From contig NZ_JADNAT010000028.1 in assembly GCF_015550425.1 (NCBI RefSeq), forward strand, positions 1 through 35,837: a stretch of 35,837 bases of DNA. The letters are read 5' to 3'. The translations under genes were made by a program, and so were the position numbers. The notes beneath the pieces were generated by a model. The model was not told where the DNA came from. It searched no databases and was given only the letters and a program-made list of their open reading frames with translations. Positions 7,960-16,515 of the stretch are shown piece after piece (positions within the stretch are counted from its first letter, which is position 1; each line of letters starts with the position of its first letter). Source of the stretch: Clostridium sp. 1001275B_160808_H3. GTDB lineage: Bacteria; Bacillota; Clostridia; Clostridiales; Clostridiaceae.

Positions 7960-8957
7960 TTTATGAATTCTTTTCTAAAAAATTTAAATAAATAACATCC
8001 ACCTATACAGATAAAGGCAACTACTACTCCTCCAATAATTCCTGATAAAGATGTACCTATAGCTAAATCAGAATCTTTAAAATTATAATCAGGTAACACT
8101 GAAGTAGTTTCTTGTACTTTTTCAAAACTATCATATACTTCACCTGATACTTCTATTTCAGTAGAATTTGTAATCTTTTCAATAGACCATTCTAATCCAT
8201 CTGGATACTCAGAAGCTACAAGTGAAACTCCTCCTGCTATTAAAATTGTAAGTAATGAGAATATAACCATCACTTTTCTAAATGAAATTCTTCCTATTTT
8301 TTTGTTTAAGGATTTATCTATGCTCCATAGTAATTCTGGTCTAGCTTCATATATAAAACATAGAACAGCTGCAGTAATGAGCCCTTCTATAAGTCCAATT
8401 ACTAAGTGTATTGGTTGCAAAACTGAAATAAAAGTTAAAAATGGTAAATCACTAATTCCTGATCCTAGTGTTTCAATTGCAACAGAAAAAGCACCTATTT
8501 GTAATGTAAGTATAGACCCAATTATTGATGCTAAAATAATTTTACCTTTGGAAGCTCCGTTCTTCATAATTGGCTTCCATATTAATAAACATCCAATAAA
8601 ACATCCATAAAATGCTATATTCCATATATTGCAACCTAATGCCAGTATCCCCCCATCAGCAAACATTAAGCATTGTATAGCTAAAACCCCAATCATTGTA
8701 ATAAATCCTGCAAATGGTCCTAATATGGCAGATAGTAAAATACCTCCACAAAGATGTCCAGAAGAGCCTGTTCCTGGAACTGTAAAATTAATCATCTGGG
8801 TTGCAAATACAAATGCTCCCATAACTCCCATTACAGGGATTTTTTTAGGCTCATTTTCTATTCGTATCTTTTTTATTGAATAACCTGCTGCTATTGCAGA
8901 ACATCCATACATTAATCCAGCCACAGTAGGATTAACAAGTGCATCCGCCATATGCAT
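7956..8957 (-). CDS. Fused nickel-binding ECF component NikM-NikN
   Basis: 333 aa membrane protein. The CbiM/NikM part starts with MHMADALV, and Met1-His2 are the N-terminal metal ligands of this family, so this start is functionally required; RBS AGGAGG lies seven bases upstream. A second ligand-type His lies in GSSGHLCGG (about residues 83-91). After about residue 215 a NikN-like extension follows: a membrane segment, an extracytoplasmic loop with SEYPDGLEWSIEK and a final C-terminal membrane segment. M and N are separate proteins in Salmonella CbiMN and fused in many Firmicutes NikMN. With the ATPase and T component it makes a complete importer. Confidence 0.9.
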   Translation of the reverse strand: MHMADALVNPTVAGLMYGCSAIAAGYSIKKIRIENEPKKIPVMGVMGAFVFATQMINFTVPGTGSSGHLCGGILLSAILGPFAGFITMIGVLAIQCLMFADGGILALGCNIWNIAFYGCFIGCLLIWKPIMKNGASKGKIILASIIGSILTLQIGAFSVAIETLGSGISDLPFLTFISVLQPIHLVIGLIEGLITAAVLCFIYEARPELLWSIDKSLNKKIGRISFRKVMVIFSLLTILIAGGVSLVASEYPDGLEWSIEKITNSTEIEVSGEVYDSFEKVQETTSVLPDYNFKDSDLAIGTSLSGIIGGVVVAFICIGGCYLFKFFRKEFIN

Positions 8958-8991
8958 AAATAAACCTCCTCTTTATAAAATTAACTTCGAT

Positions 8992-9028
8992 TTAATAAGG
9001 ATATCAATTATTTTGATATCCTTATTAA
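8992..9028 (-). terminator. 16-bp perfect hairpin between the DUF5692-like gene and nikMN
   Basis: TTAATAAGGATATCAA (8992-9007) and TTGATATCCTTATTAA (9013-9028) form a perfect 16-bp stem with a five-base loop. It starts just after the upstream gene's stop. There is no strong T run on the minus side, so it may be a weak terminator, a processing site or an operator rather than a full stop. Confidence 0.5.
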
Positions 9029-9036
9029 ACTAAGAA

Positions 9037-10017
9037 TTATTCTGCCAGTACGTTTACTTCCTTATATTTCTTTAAGTCTATATAAAGTTCATCCTTATAT
9101 GGATTACGCTTTGTTTTTTTAGCTTTATAAATCATATATATAGCAACACCAATATTAGAAAGAAGTGCTAATAAACTGAAAATAAATAAATAGTTTTCAT
9201 TATAGGTAGATGAAACAGCAAATTTACCTTTATCAATAAATGCTGGAAATGTCTGTGCAAACATACACCATAATGCTAATGTTTGTGCACGGTGTTGAAG
9301 CCATGCACCTTTTCCTATAGTAAAAGCACATACTGTTGGTGCAAGTAATAGTGCAAACCCACAATACCATGAATGTCCTGGTAAAGCATTATAAGTATAA
9401 GCAAAATTCCATAAATCATAAGCTATTATCCAAAACCAAAGCATATCGGGCCATAGCATATCCTGACTTCTATCTTTATTAGTTTTTTTACGAATACATA
9501 TACCAAGCCATCCTGTAATTGTAATAATATTTAAAATCCCTGCAATTGCATTCATAAAGTTCCAAGGACCACCTAAGACATACATACTTCCATCTTCAAG
9601 AATTCCACCTCCAGCATATTGAAGTCCAACTTGAATATCACGTGTAACTGCTTCTAAAATATTAATTGCAAGAATTAGCGGTGGAAAGCATAATGCTAGC
9701 TTATTATCTGCCAATCTCCACTCTTTCACTGTGCTTTTACTTTTACCATGTAAATGTCTTATGCACCAAAACCCAATACATCCTGCTACTGCTGAGTACA
9801 CCTTAGCCAAATGAAACCAATCTGTATAAGTAGTATCTTTTAATACTGTAAACCATAATATAGATAGTCCAATTGGTAATACTACAAAACATAAAACCCC
9901 CCCAAATTTAGAACGCCTTGAAAATTCATTTAATATAAATAAAATTAAAAATACTGCAATCCAAACACCCCATACTGAAAATAAGGATGCTCCTCCTTCA
10001 TAGTTAAAACTAAACAT
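9037..10017 (-). CDS. Polytopic membrane protein, DUF5692-like
   Basis: 326 aa with about nine to ten hydrophobic helices and no signal peptide. Trp, Tyr and His are abundant in loops (for example TYTDWFHLAKVYS, WCIRHLHGK, ALPGHSWYCGFALLLAP, WLQHRAQTLALWCMF). I assign it to DUF5692 from memory, a family of unknown function in anaerobic Firmicutes. It sits in the hypBA/oxidoreductase operon immediately before nikMN; the gap to hypA is 30 bases and its RBS is GGGGGA. His-rich membrane loops would be compatible with metal or redox work, but no catalytic motif is recognisable. It could be a partner of the Fe-S/flavin oxidoreductase at 10428-13109. Confidence 0.6.
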   Translation of the reverse strand: MFSFNYEGGASLFSVWGVWIAVFLILFILNEFSRRSKFGGVLCFVVLPIGLSILWFTVLKDTTYTDWFHLAKVYSAVAGCIGFWCIRHLHGKSKSTVKEWRLADNKLALCFPPLILAINILEAVTRDIQVGLQYAGGGILEDGSMYVLGGPWNFMNAIAGILNIITITGWLGICIRKKTNKDRSQDMLWPDMLWFWIIAYDLWNFAYTYNALPGHSWYCGFALLLAPTVCAFTIGKGAWLQHRAQTLALWCMFAQTFPAFIDKGKFAVSSTYNENYLFIFSLLALLSNIGVAIYMIYKAKKTKRNPYKDELYIDLKKYKEVNVLAE

Positions 10018-10047
10018 AATCTTTCCCCCTATTATAGTTATTCATTT

Positions 10048-10389
10048 TTAATAACAAACAATTTCTTTTATATAAAACTCTTTCCCGCTTAATATTTCAC
10101 AGTTTTTACTTTTGCAATTAGGGCATATTCCTTTATCAAAGATTATATTAAATACATTATTGCAACTTTTACACAAAGCATTAGCTGGTAATATTTCAAT
10201 TTCTAATTCTGAACCTTCTAATATAGTACCTACAATTGAAGCAGGATATAAACTCTTCATATATTTAGGAATCATTGAAGAGAGTTCTCCAATTTGCAAA
10301 ACTAATGTATCTATTTTTTTTACATTATTGACTTTTGCAAATTTTTCTACGCTCTTAACAACTTCAATTAAAACCCCTATTTCATGCAT
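10048..10389 (-). CDS. hypA: HypA nickel metallochaperone
   Basis: 113 aa, standard HypA length. HypA delivers Ni(II) to apo-enzymes, normally [NiFe]-hydrogenase and in some bacteria urease, together with HypB. The nickel site MHE at the N-terminus is intact (Met1-His2-Glu3), and the structural zinc site is formed by CKSC (about residues 73-76) and CPNC (about 91-94). RBS GAGGAG precedes the ATG at about seven bases. It is encoded between the 893-aa oxidoreductase and the DUF5692-like protein. No hypC, hypD, hypE, hypF or hydrogenase large subunit occurs in the window. Confidence 0.9.
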   Translation of the reverse strand: MHEIGVLIEVVKSVEKFAKVNNVKKIDTLVLQIGELSSMIPKYMKSLYPASIVGTILEGSELEIEILPANALCKSCNNVFNIIFDKGICPNCKSKNCEILSGKEFYIKEIVCY

Positions 10390-10427
10390 ATAGACTCTCC
10401 TCTATTTATAAATAGTAAAATATAATA

Positions 10428-13109
10428 TTATTTGTTTGACTTGAATATATTTATAGCTTTTTTAATAGCTATTTTCCCCTTACGTTTAAGAACTTGCTTA
10501 ACAATTACAGGTTTTAAATTTTCATATGCTACTCCTTCTCCATCATATTTTCTAACAAGTGATATAGCATCAAACTTACATCTTGTTACACATGCTCCAC
10601 AGCCTACACATAAAAATTCATCTACAACAGTAGCACCACAGCTAAGACAACGTTCTGTTTCTTTCTTTATTTGATCTTCTGTAAAAGTTCCTCGTAAATC
10701 CTTAAATGTTTCTTTTGATTCTTTTCCATCGCTATGGCTTGCCTTTTGTCTTGGAAAATTATTATATCCCTTAAGTTCAATATTTTGTTTATCTAATGAG
10801 CGATATTCTTTTCTATCTCTTCCTATAATTAAACTTTGACCTTGATTAACATAACGGTGTATTGAAATAGCTCCTTCTTTACCTGCTGCAATGGCATCAA
10901 TAGCGAATCTTGGTCCTGTAAATGCATCTCCACCAACAAATACATCTAATTCTCCTGTTTGATAGGTAAAAGGATCTGCCTTAATTGTATTGTTAGGATT
11001 AATTTCTATATTGCTATCTGAAATTAAATTTCCTAAGTCAATTGACTGCCCTACAGAAAGCAGCACTGTATCTGCTTTTACAAATAATATATCGTTTTCA
11101 TCATAAATTGGATTGAATCTCTTATTTTCATCAAAAACTGATATACATTTTTTAAATTCTACCCCAGTAACTTTTCCATTTTCTGTAACAATAGCCTTTG
11201 GCCCCCAAGAATTATTTATATTAATTCCTTCTGATAAGGTTTCTTCAATTTCCTCATTAAGAGCTGGCATTTCATCTCTTGTTTCAAGACAAAATATATC
11301 AACTTTTTCTGATCCTACTCTTTCAGCAGTTCTTGCAACATCTATTGCAACATTACCACCACCTATAACAACTACATTTCCGTTTAGTTTTACATCTTCA
11401 CCTAAGTTAACACTGCGTAGGAAATCTACTCCAGCCATTACTCCATCAGCATTTTCTCCTTCGACACCTATTTTTCTACCTGACTGAGCTCCAACTGCAA
11501 TATAGAAAGCTTCATACCCTTGCTTTCTCAATTCTTTTAAACTTATGTCTTTTCCAACTTCAATTCCATTCTTAAACTCAACATCTAATTCTTTTAATAT
11601 ATCAATTTCTGCATTAACTACATCTTTTTCTAGTCTAAAGGATGGGATACCAAGTGTTAACATTCCACCAAGTACTTTTTGTTTTTCAAATACTGTTACC
11701 TTATAACCCTCAAAAGCTAAGAAAAATGCACAAGAAAGACCAGCAGGTCCTGCTCCTACTATAGCTATTTTCTTATCATAGTCATGTTTAATTTTAGGCA
11801 CATAACGATTTTCTGTATTTAAGTCTTGATCTGCAATAAATTTTTTAATTTCATCTATAGCTATTGGATCATCAATATCTCCTCTGGTACATTCTGATTC
11901 ACATTTCCTTGGGCATATACGTCCACATACTGCTGGAAATGGATTTTCATGCTTTATTAATTCAAGAGCTTCTTTATATCTTCCTTGAGAAGCTAGTTTT
12001 ATATATCCTTGAATAGCAATATGAGCAGGACACTCTGTTTTACAAGGGCTTGTTCCACTTTCTACAACATTTTTTCTATTAATTCTATAATCTGGATTCC
12101 ATTTATCTTCTCCCCACTCTGTATCTCGTGGAGTCTCAATTTTTTTAACAGGAAGTGGTTTTGTTGAGCATAATTTTTGACCTAATTGTAGTGCGTTAAC
12201 GGGACAATTTACAACACATTCTCCGCAAGCAACACATTTTTCTTTGTTTACACTTGAAACATAATTAGAACGCACCATATCAACATTTTTAAACATTCCA
12301 GCAGTTCTTAATGAAAGACAAGAACAACCACAACAATTGCAAATTGCATGAGTCTTTCCTGAGCCATCAAGGTTTGGTATTTGATGCATTAAACCATTTT
12401 CTTCAGCTTTTTTAATTATTTCAAAAGCTTCCTCACGAGTAATTTCTCGTCCCCTTCCTGTACGAATATAATATTCTGCAGCATGTCCCATTTGAATACA
12501 CATATCTTCTGCTAAATGACCGCATCCTTCTCCCATTACTTTTCTTGCTGTACGGCATGAGCAATCTGATACTGTGAAAATATCGTTTTCATTAAGATAT
12601 TTAGAAACTTCCTCATAAGAAGCTTTTCTAGTTTCTCCATCTATAGCTTGCTCTATAGGTATAACACGCATTAAACCTACTCCTACTGGGAAAGCACCTG
12701 TAGTCTTTGGTCCTCTTACTCTTCCATATGCTTCAAAAGCTTCTGCAATTTGAGGATATTTGTTAACGTTTTCCTTGTTATTAACCATCATCTCCATAAT
12801 TCCTGGAACCCATGTGTCATACCAGTAGGTATCAATCCCGTTAATAGTATTTACAAAACAGATACCTGCAACAGCTAAATCCCATAATAACTTTGCTGTT
12901 TCATCTACAGATTTACAACATAAAGGAGCAAGTTCTTCTGCCGTAGCTTTTTTACGTATCTTCATACAAAGTGCTACTTCTGCCATTTCCTCTGTAACAA
13001 CAGGCTCTAAAATTAAATATTCTGGATCTTCTGGCCTTATTTCATTTTTTGACCCACGTTTTTTCCCACTAATATGATTAGCAAGATCCAACACCTTTTC
13101 TTTTACCAT
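10428..13109 (-). CDS. Large Fe-S flavoprotein: ferredoxin-type N-terminal domain fused to a GltD-like NAD(P)H oxidoreductase
   Basis: 893 aa, cytoplasmic. Residues 1 to about 260 form a domain with a YWYDTWVPGIMEMMV segment and several Cys motifs (CSCRTARK, CNCCGCSCLSLR). A ferredoxin motif CVACGECVVNCPVNAL follows at about 295. Then comes a GltD/glutamate-synthase-small-subunit-like part: cysteine-rich GTSPCKTECPAHIAIQGYIK and CGRICPRKCESECTRG, an FAD-binding AIVGAGPAGLSCAFFLAF and an NAD(P)H-binding VVVIGGGNVAIDVARTAERV. The tail carries CLSCGAT and CVGCGACVTRCKFDAI. It should pass electrons between NAD(P)H and a ferredoxin-like or substrate partner; the substrate is unknown. It is placed between hypB and hypA in one operon, so it is probably tied to a nickel-dependent process. 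Confidence 0.82.
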   Translation of the reverse strand: MVKEKVLDLANHISGKKRGSKNEIRPEDPEYLILEPVVTEEMAEVALCMKIRKKATAEELAPLCCKSVDETAKLLWDLAVAGICFVNTINGIDTYWYDTWVPGIMEMMVNNKENVNKYPQIAEAFEAYGRVRGPKTTGAFPVGVGLMRVIPIEQAIDGETRKASYEEVSKYLNENDIFTVSDCSCRTARKVMGEGCGHLAEDMCIQMGHAAEYYIRTGRGREITREEAFEIIKKAEENGLMHQIPNLDGSGKTHAICNCCGCSCLSLRTAGMFKNVDMVRSNYVSSVNKEKCVACGECVVNCPVNALQLGQKLCSTKPLPVKKIETPRDTEWGEDKWNPDYRINRKNVVESGTSPCKTECPAHIAIQGYIKLASQGRYKEALELIKHENPFPAVCGRICPRKCESECTRGDIDDPIAIDEIKKFIADQDLNTENRYVPKIKHDYDKKIAIVGAGPAGLSCAFFLAFEGYKVTVFEKQKVLGGMLTLGIPSFRLEKDVVNAEIDILKELDVEFKNGIEVGKDISLKELRKQGYEAFYIAVGAQSGRKIGVEGENADGVMAGVDFLRSVNLGEDVKLNGNVVVIGGGNVAIDVARTAERVGSEKVDIFCLETRDEMPALNEEIEETLSEGININNSWGPKAIVTENGKVTGVEFKKCISVFDENKRFNPIYDENDILFVKADTVLLSVGQSIDLGNLISDSNIEINPNNTIKADPFTYQTGELDVFVGGDAFTGPRFAIDAIAAGKEGAISIHRYVNQGQSLIIGRDRKEYRSLDKQNIELKGYNNFPRQKASHSDGKESKETFKDLRGTFTEDQIKKETERCLSCGATVVDEFLCVGCGACVTRCKFDAISLVRKYDGEGVAYENLKPVIVKQVLKRKGKIAIKKAINIFKSNK

Positions 13110-13133
13110 TTCTATCCTCCTAGTCTAATAATA

Positions 13134-13805
13134 TTAATTTTCATTCCATTCTTTAATTTCTTTTCTAAGCCACTCTGCAAATTTATCAATACCTTCACCT
13201 GTTCTTGCAGATATAGGAATAATTTCAATATTAGGATTTAACTTTTTTACACGTTCAATGCAAACTTCCAAGTTGAAATCAAAATAATTAATAACATCCA
13301 TTTTGTTAATTAGTAACACATCAGCAATTGAAAACATTAAAGGATATTTTAGTGGTTTATCATCTCCTTCGGGAACACTTAAAATCATGGCATTTTTTGA
13401 TGCTCCGGTATCAAATTCTGCTGGACATACCAGATTACCTACATTTTCTAAAATAGCAAAATCAATATCTTCTGTTTCTAAACCTTCTAAGCCTTGTTTT
13501 GTCATATCTGCATCAAGATGACACATTCCCCCTGTATGTAATTGAATAACTTTTGCTCCAGTTTTAGAAATAGTATGAGCATCAACATCTGAATCAATAT
13601 CTGCTTCCATAACTCCTATTTTTACTTCATTTTTTAATGTATTAATTGTTTTTGTAAGAGTAGATGTTTTACCTGAACCTGGTGATGACATTAAATTTAG
13701 TAAAAATATTTTCTTTTTTCTAAGTTCTTCTCTTAATAAATTAGCTTGATGGTCATTGTCTTCAAAAACACTTTGTTTAATTTCGAGAATTCTAAAATTC
13801 TCCAT
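13134..13805 (-). CDS. hypB: HypB nickel-insertion GTPase
   Basis: 223 aa from the ATG at 13805. The longer frame starting at 13823 would put its start codon over the RBS AAGGAGG, which is correctly placed eight bases before 13805. SIMIBI-class GTPase: P-loop MSSPGSGKTS (about residues 39-48), LENVGNLVCPAEFD (about 122-135), guanine-specificity NKMD (about 169-172) and the metal-site motif GGMCHLDA (about 93-100) with Cys-His for the dimer-interface nickel/zinc site. The N-terminal CxxCGC high-affinity nickel motif and the His-rich stretch found in some HypB proteins are missing. It is the first gene of the nickel operon, under the operator at 13930-13956. Confidence 0.92.
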   Translation of the reverse strand: MENFRILEIKQSVFEDNDHQANLLREELRKKKIFLLNLMSSPGSGKTSTLTKTINTLKNEVKIGVMEADIDSDVDAHTISKTGAKVIQLHTGGMCHLDADMTKQGLEGLETEDIDFAILENVGNLVCPAEFDTGASKNAMILSVPEGDDKPLKYPLMFSIADVLLINKMDVINYFDFNLEVCIERVKKLNPNIEIIPISARTGEGIDKFAEWLRKEIKEWNEN

Positions 13806-13929
13806 ATGCTTATCCTCCTTCATTATAAAGAATATTTAATTTAAACTTTTAATTGTATTCTTAAATTCTTTTTTATTTCTAATATTAATTCTATGAAATA
13901 CTCTTTATTTAATAAAAATTTTTAGATCA

Positions 13930-13997
13930 TATTAATCTGGTATGACCAGATTAATAATCTTGATAAAATTTTAACATGATTATTAATACAAAGTCAA
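13930..13997 (-). promoter_or_regulatory. hypB operon promoter with 27-bp perfect FadR-type operator
   Basis: On the minus strand TTGACT (13992-13997), an 18-base spacer and TAAAAT (13968-13973) form the promoter. Just downstream of the expected start point lies a perfect inverted repeat, TATTAATCTGGT-ATG-ACCAGATTAATA on the plus strand (13930-13956). Its core TGGT-N3-ACCA is that of FadR-subfamily GntR regulators, and the same core recurs at 14096-14106. Confidence 0.75.
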
Positions 13998-14059
13998 TAT
14001 ATTCCTTTAATGCTAATATATGTTTGAAACAATCTTAAGATATTTACTTTTTATTGATT

Positions 14060-14106
14060 TTGGAATAATATTGAAATAGAATTATAATCGGTATTTGGTT
14101 GAACCA
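14060..14106 (+). promoter_or_regulatory. gntR promoter with second TGGT-N3-ACCA operator
   Basis: TTGGAA (14060-14065), 17 bases, TATAAT (14083-14088), then TGGTTGAACCA (14096-14106) at about the transcription start. The shared operator core implies autorepression by the adjacent regulator. Confidence 0.7.
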
Positions 14107-14131
14107 GATTCAGCTTAGAGAGGTGCATTTT

Positions 14132-14839
14132 ATGATAGAATTTTCAAAATTAAATTCTCCAACATTAAAAGATTTATTTATTAAAGAACTAGAAAATATG
14201 ATTTTATCTGGAAAACTTCAAATTGGTGAAAAGCTTCCTTCGGAAAGAGAACTTGCTAAGTCTATGCAAGTAAGTAGAGCTGTTGTTAACTCTGGAATTT
14301 CAGAGTTATCTAGGAAAGGATTTTTAAATATAAAACCAAGGATCGGTGCTTTTGTAGCTGATTATCGTAGAAATGGAACTATGGAAACACTAATTTCTAT
14401 TATGAAATATAATGGCGGAAGGTTAAGAGATGCAGAAATTCGTTCTATTCTTGAACTTCGTATAGCCTTAGATACATTAGCAGTAGAATTATGCATTCCA
14501 ATAATTAAAGAAGATGAAATTGAGATATTAAAAGGATATGTTAATAAAATGAAAGAAACGGATTCTGTTGAAGCTGCATCTAAATTAGCATTTCAATTCC
14601 AACATGAATTGGCTTTTCTTTCTGGAAATACTCTTTTGCCATTAATTTTCCACTCATTTAAAGCGCCTATTTTATCGTTATGGGAACGTTTTTGTATATT
14701 ATATGGTATAGATTCCTTAATAAATAATACATCTATTTTGTGTGATTACATAGAAAAGAAGGATGCTAAAAAAGCTATAGAATGTTTAACTACAAATATT
14801 AATGATACTATAAATGGTAATAGACAAATATATTATTAA
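14132..14839 (+). CDS. GntR-family regulator, FadR/FCD subfamily
   Basis: 235 aa from the ATG at 14132, which follows AGAGAGGTG at a normal distance; an upstream TTG at 14099 lies inside the operator and has no RBS. N-terminal winged helix (ENMILSGKLQIGEKLPSERE, then LAKSMQVSRAVVNSGISELS and a wing with KPRIGAFVAD), C-terminal all-helical FCD ligand domain with RDAEIRSILELRIALDTLA and later His residues in FQHELAF and HSF that may bind a metal ion. It is divergent from the hypB operon with matching palindromes at both promoters, so it probably represses itself and the nickel locus. The effector, probably a small carboxylate as in other FCD regulators, is unknown. Confidence 0.87.
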   Translation: MIEFSKLNSPTLKDLFIKELENMILSGKLQIGEKLPSERELAKSMQVSRAVVNSGISELSRKGFLNIKPRIGAFVADYRRNGTMETLISIMKYNGGRLRDAEIRSILELRIALDTLAVELCIPIIKEDEIEILKGYVNKMKETDSVEAASKLAFQFQHELAFLSGNTLLPLIFHSFKAPILSLWERFCILYGIDSLINNTSILCDYIEKKDAKKAIECLTTNINDTINGNRQIYY

Positions 14840-14867
14840 TTATTAATTATAAATGTTTAGGATACAC

Positions 14868-14915
14868 TAAAATCAACAACTTAAAAGGACGTCGCGAAAC
14901 GCGACGCCCCTTTAA
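14868..14915. repeat. Repeated GTCGCG-AAA-CGCGAC hairpin, copy 2
   Basis: Matches copy 1 (1798-1845) over TAAAAT..CAACTTAAAAGGA and the hairpin. Stem CGTCGCG / CGCGACG with AAA loop; AAAGG pairs with CCTTT. It lies between the convergent gntR and mannanase genes, where it could terminate both. Confidence 0.65.
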
Positions 14916-14960
14916 TTTAATAAATATTTTGCTTAAATAATTGATTTTCTAGTTACAAAT

Positions 14961-16388
14961 CTATTTCTTTGTAACTGTAAATACATCAATATCATAGTAT
15001 CCCCAGCTATGTTGAAGCTTAATCTTATTTTGTCCAGCATTTAAGTATACTGTGTCAAGATAAGCATCGGTAAAATTGTAGGATTGTTTTAATAATTTAT
15101 CTCCACTATTGTTAGTGTTTACATAAAGAGTCGTATATTTGTCTCCATATTCAGACGCATATTGTACATTAATGTGATAATCACCTGATGATGGAACATT
15201 AACAGTTACTTCAATATAATCATTACTGTTATCAAATCCAGTTACGTATCCATTTCCTGAGTATCCAGAGCGTGAAGTGCTATTATAAACACCATTTTTA
15301 CTTCCATTTTCAGCTTCTATTGTAAACTTAGTAGATCCCCCAGGTTCTTCTCCATTTCCAGGATTTCCAGGATTTGATCCTGTATATACTGAACAAATCT
15401 TTGATGTATTTTTTATGCCGTTTTTATGATTTAATAATATATTTCCCCACTCACTAAAAGAAGTTCCAGACCAATCATTAGATATATCAAGGTACTTCCA
15501 TTGATCACCATTACCATACCAAGACCAGCCTATATATCCTACTGATTTTTCCTTGGAATAATTCATAATAGTATCTTCGTCAACATCACCATCTGTATGT
15601 CTTAATCCAAATTCACCTATAACTAGTGCTAAATTTTGATTTATAACATTATCTATATTAGATTTAACTGTGTTTGCATTTCCACCAGCATACTCATACA
15701 TGTGTATTGAAAACATTGTATTTTTTTGAGAATCCGAATTAAACACTTCTTTTCCATAATCAGCTATAGATTTAGGATATTGTCCCCAACCTGCAGCATC
15801 AACCATAATAGTATTTTTGATTCCAGCAGCTCTTAATTTAGGAATTGCCTGTTTATATCCTTCTGCCCATTGCTTACCATCCCAAGTTCCATACCACTCA
15901 TTTGCAATATTTAATATTACAGTAGATTCTTTTCCTATCAATGCATCTTTAATCCCTATCCAATAGTTAACTGCATTGTTTAACTTTGAAACATCATCAG
16001 CACCTGTAGCATCATGTACTTCTAAAACTACTACAAGCTTGTTTTGTTCACATAAAGAAATTATATTTTTTACAGTATTTATATTATCATATCCCCACTG
16101 ATCGCCATCGCCAAGAGCAACTCTTACAGTGTTTGCACCAGTTTTTGCTATAGCAGGTATAGCTGTTGATTCCTGTCCTTTGTACCATGCATGTGCATGA
16201 TTTATTCCTCTCATAATAAATTCATTTCCATTAGCATCATAAAGTTTAGTTCCATTTACATGAAACCCAGTATTAGAAGTAGCTGCATGTGCTGATATTT
16301 GCATTATTGATGTCAATGAAATTGTTTGAGCTAATACTAATGCACCCGCAATAATACACTTTTTAAACCTTTTTAAAAATCTACTCAT
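14961..16388 (-). CDS. Secreted GH5 beta-mannanase with C-terminal CBM35-like module
   Basis: 475 aa. Signal peptide at residues 1 to about 36 (basic start RFLKRFKK, hydrophobic core, cleavage near AHA). Catalytic (beta/alpha)8 domain about 39-325, closely resembling subfamily 8 mannanases of alkaliphilic Bacillus. The acid/base is Glu164 in IANEWYG and the nucleophile is Glu259 in VIGEFG; EVHDATG and SIHMYEYAG are also conserved. A Gly/Pro/Asn-rich linker (about 337-352) leads to a beta-sandwich carbohydrate-binding module, 355-472, with the IEAENGSKNG start typical of CBM35/CBM6. It should cleave beta-1,4-mannan outside the cell. No dockerin or sortase signal is present. RBS GGAGGAG precedes the ATG. 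Monocistronic. Confidence 0.9.
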   Translation of the reverse strand: MSRFLKRFKKCIIAGALVLAQTISLTSIMQISAHAATSNTGFHVNGTKLYDANGNEFIMRGINHAHAWYKGQESTAIPAIAKTGANTVRVALGDGDQWGYDNINTVKNIISLCEQNKLVVVLEVHDATGADDVSKLNNAVNYWIGIKDALIGKESTVILNIANEWYGTWDGKQWAEGYKQAIPKLRAAGIKNTIMVDAAGWGQYPKSIADYGKEVFNSDSQKNTMFSIHMYEYAGGNANTVKSNIDNVINQNLALVIGEFGLRHTDGDVDEDTIMNYSKEKSVGYIGWSWYGNGDQWKYLDISNDWSGTSFSEWGNILLNHKNGIKNTSKICSVYTGSNPGNPGNGEEPGGSTKFTIEAENGSKNGVYNSTSRSGYSGNGYVTGFDNSNDYIEVTVNVPSSGDYHINVQYASEYGDKYTTLYVNTNNSGDKLLKQSYNFTDAYLDTVYLNAGQNKIKLQHSWGYYDIDVFTVTKK

Positions 16389-16458
16389 TTTATCTCCTCC
16401 ATATTAACTTTTAAAATTTTAATAGATTTAATTTATAAATTTTCATTTGTTCCTTAAA

Positions 16459-16515
16459 AGTATATTTTGTAGCCTACATTAAGTTAATATAACGCTTTTC
16501 TTGATTACGTTTACA
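16459..16515 (-). promoter_or_regulatory. Mannanase promoter with upstream cre-like site
   Basis: On the minus strand TTAACT (16482-16487), 17 bases, TATACT (16459-16464). Just upstream, TGTAAACGTAATCA (16502-16515 on the plus strand as complement) matches the CcpA catabolite-response consensus with one clear mismatch. Catabolite control of a mannanase is expected; the site position upstream of -35 leaves the sign of control open. Confidence 0.55.

Noticed and set aside
8302..8883. Two plus-strand open frames opposite nikMN (8302-8610, 8629-8883)
   Set aside because: They are antisense to a clear membrane protein gene, have no RBS, and are low-complexity shadows (Pro/Ile-rich).
10112..13521. 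Plus-strand open frames opposite hypA, the oxidoreductase and hypB
   Set aside because: All lie fully antisense to well-supported genes and have no promoter, RBS or recognisable domain.
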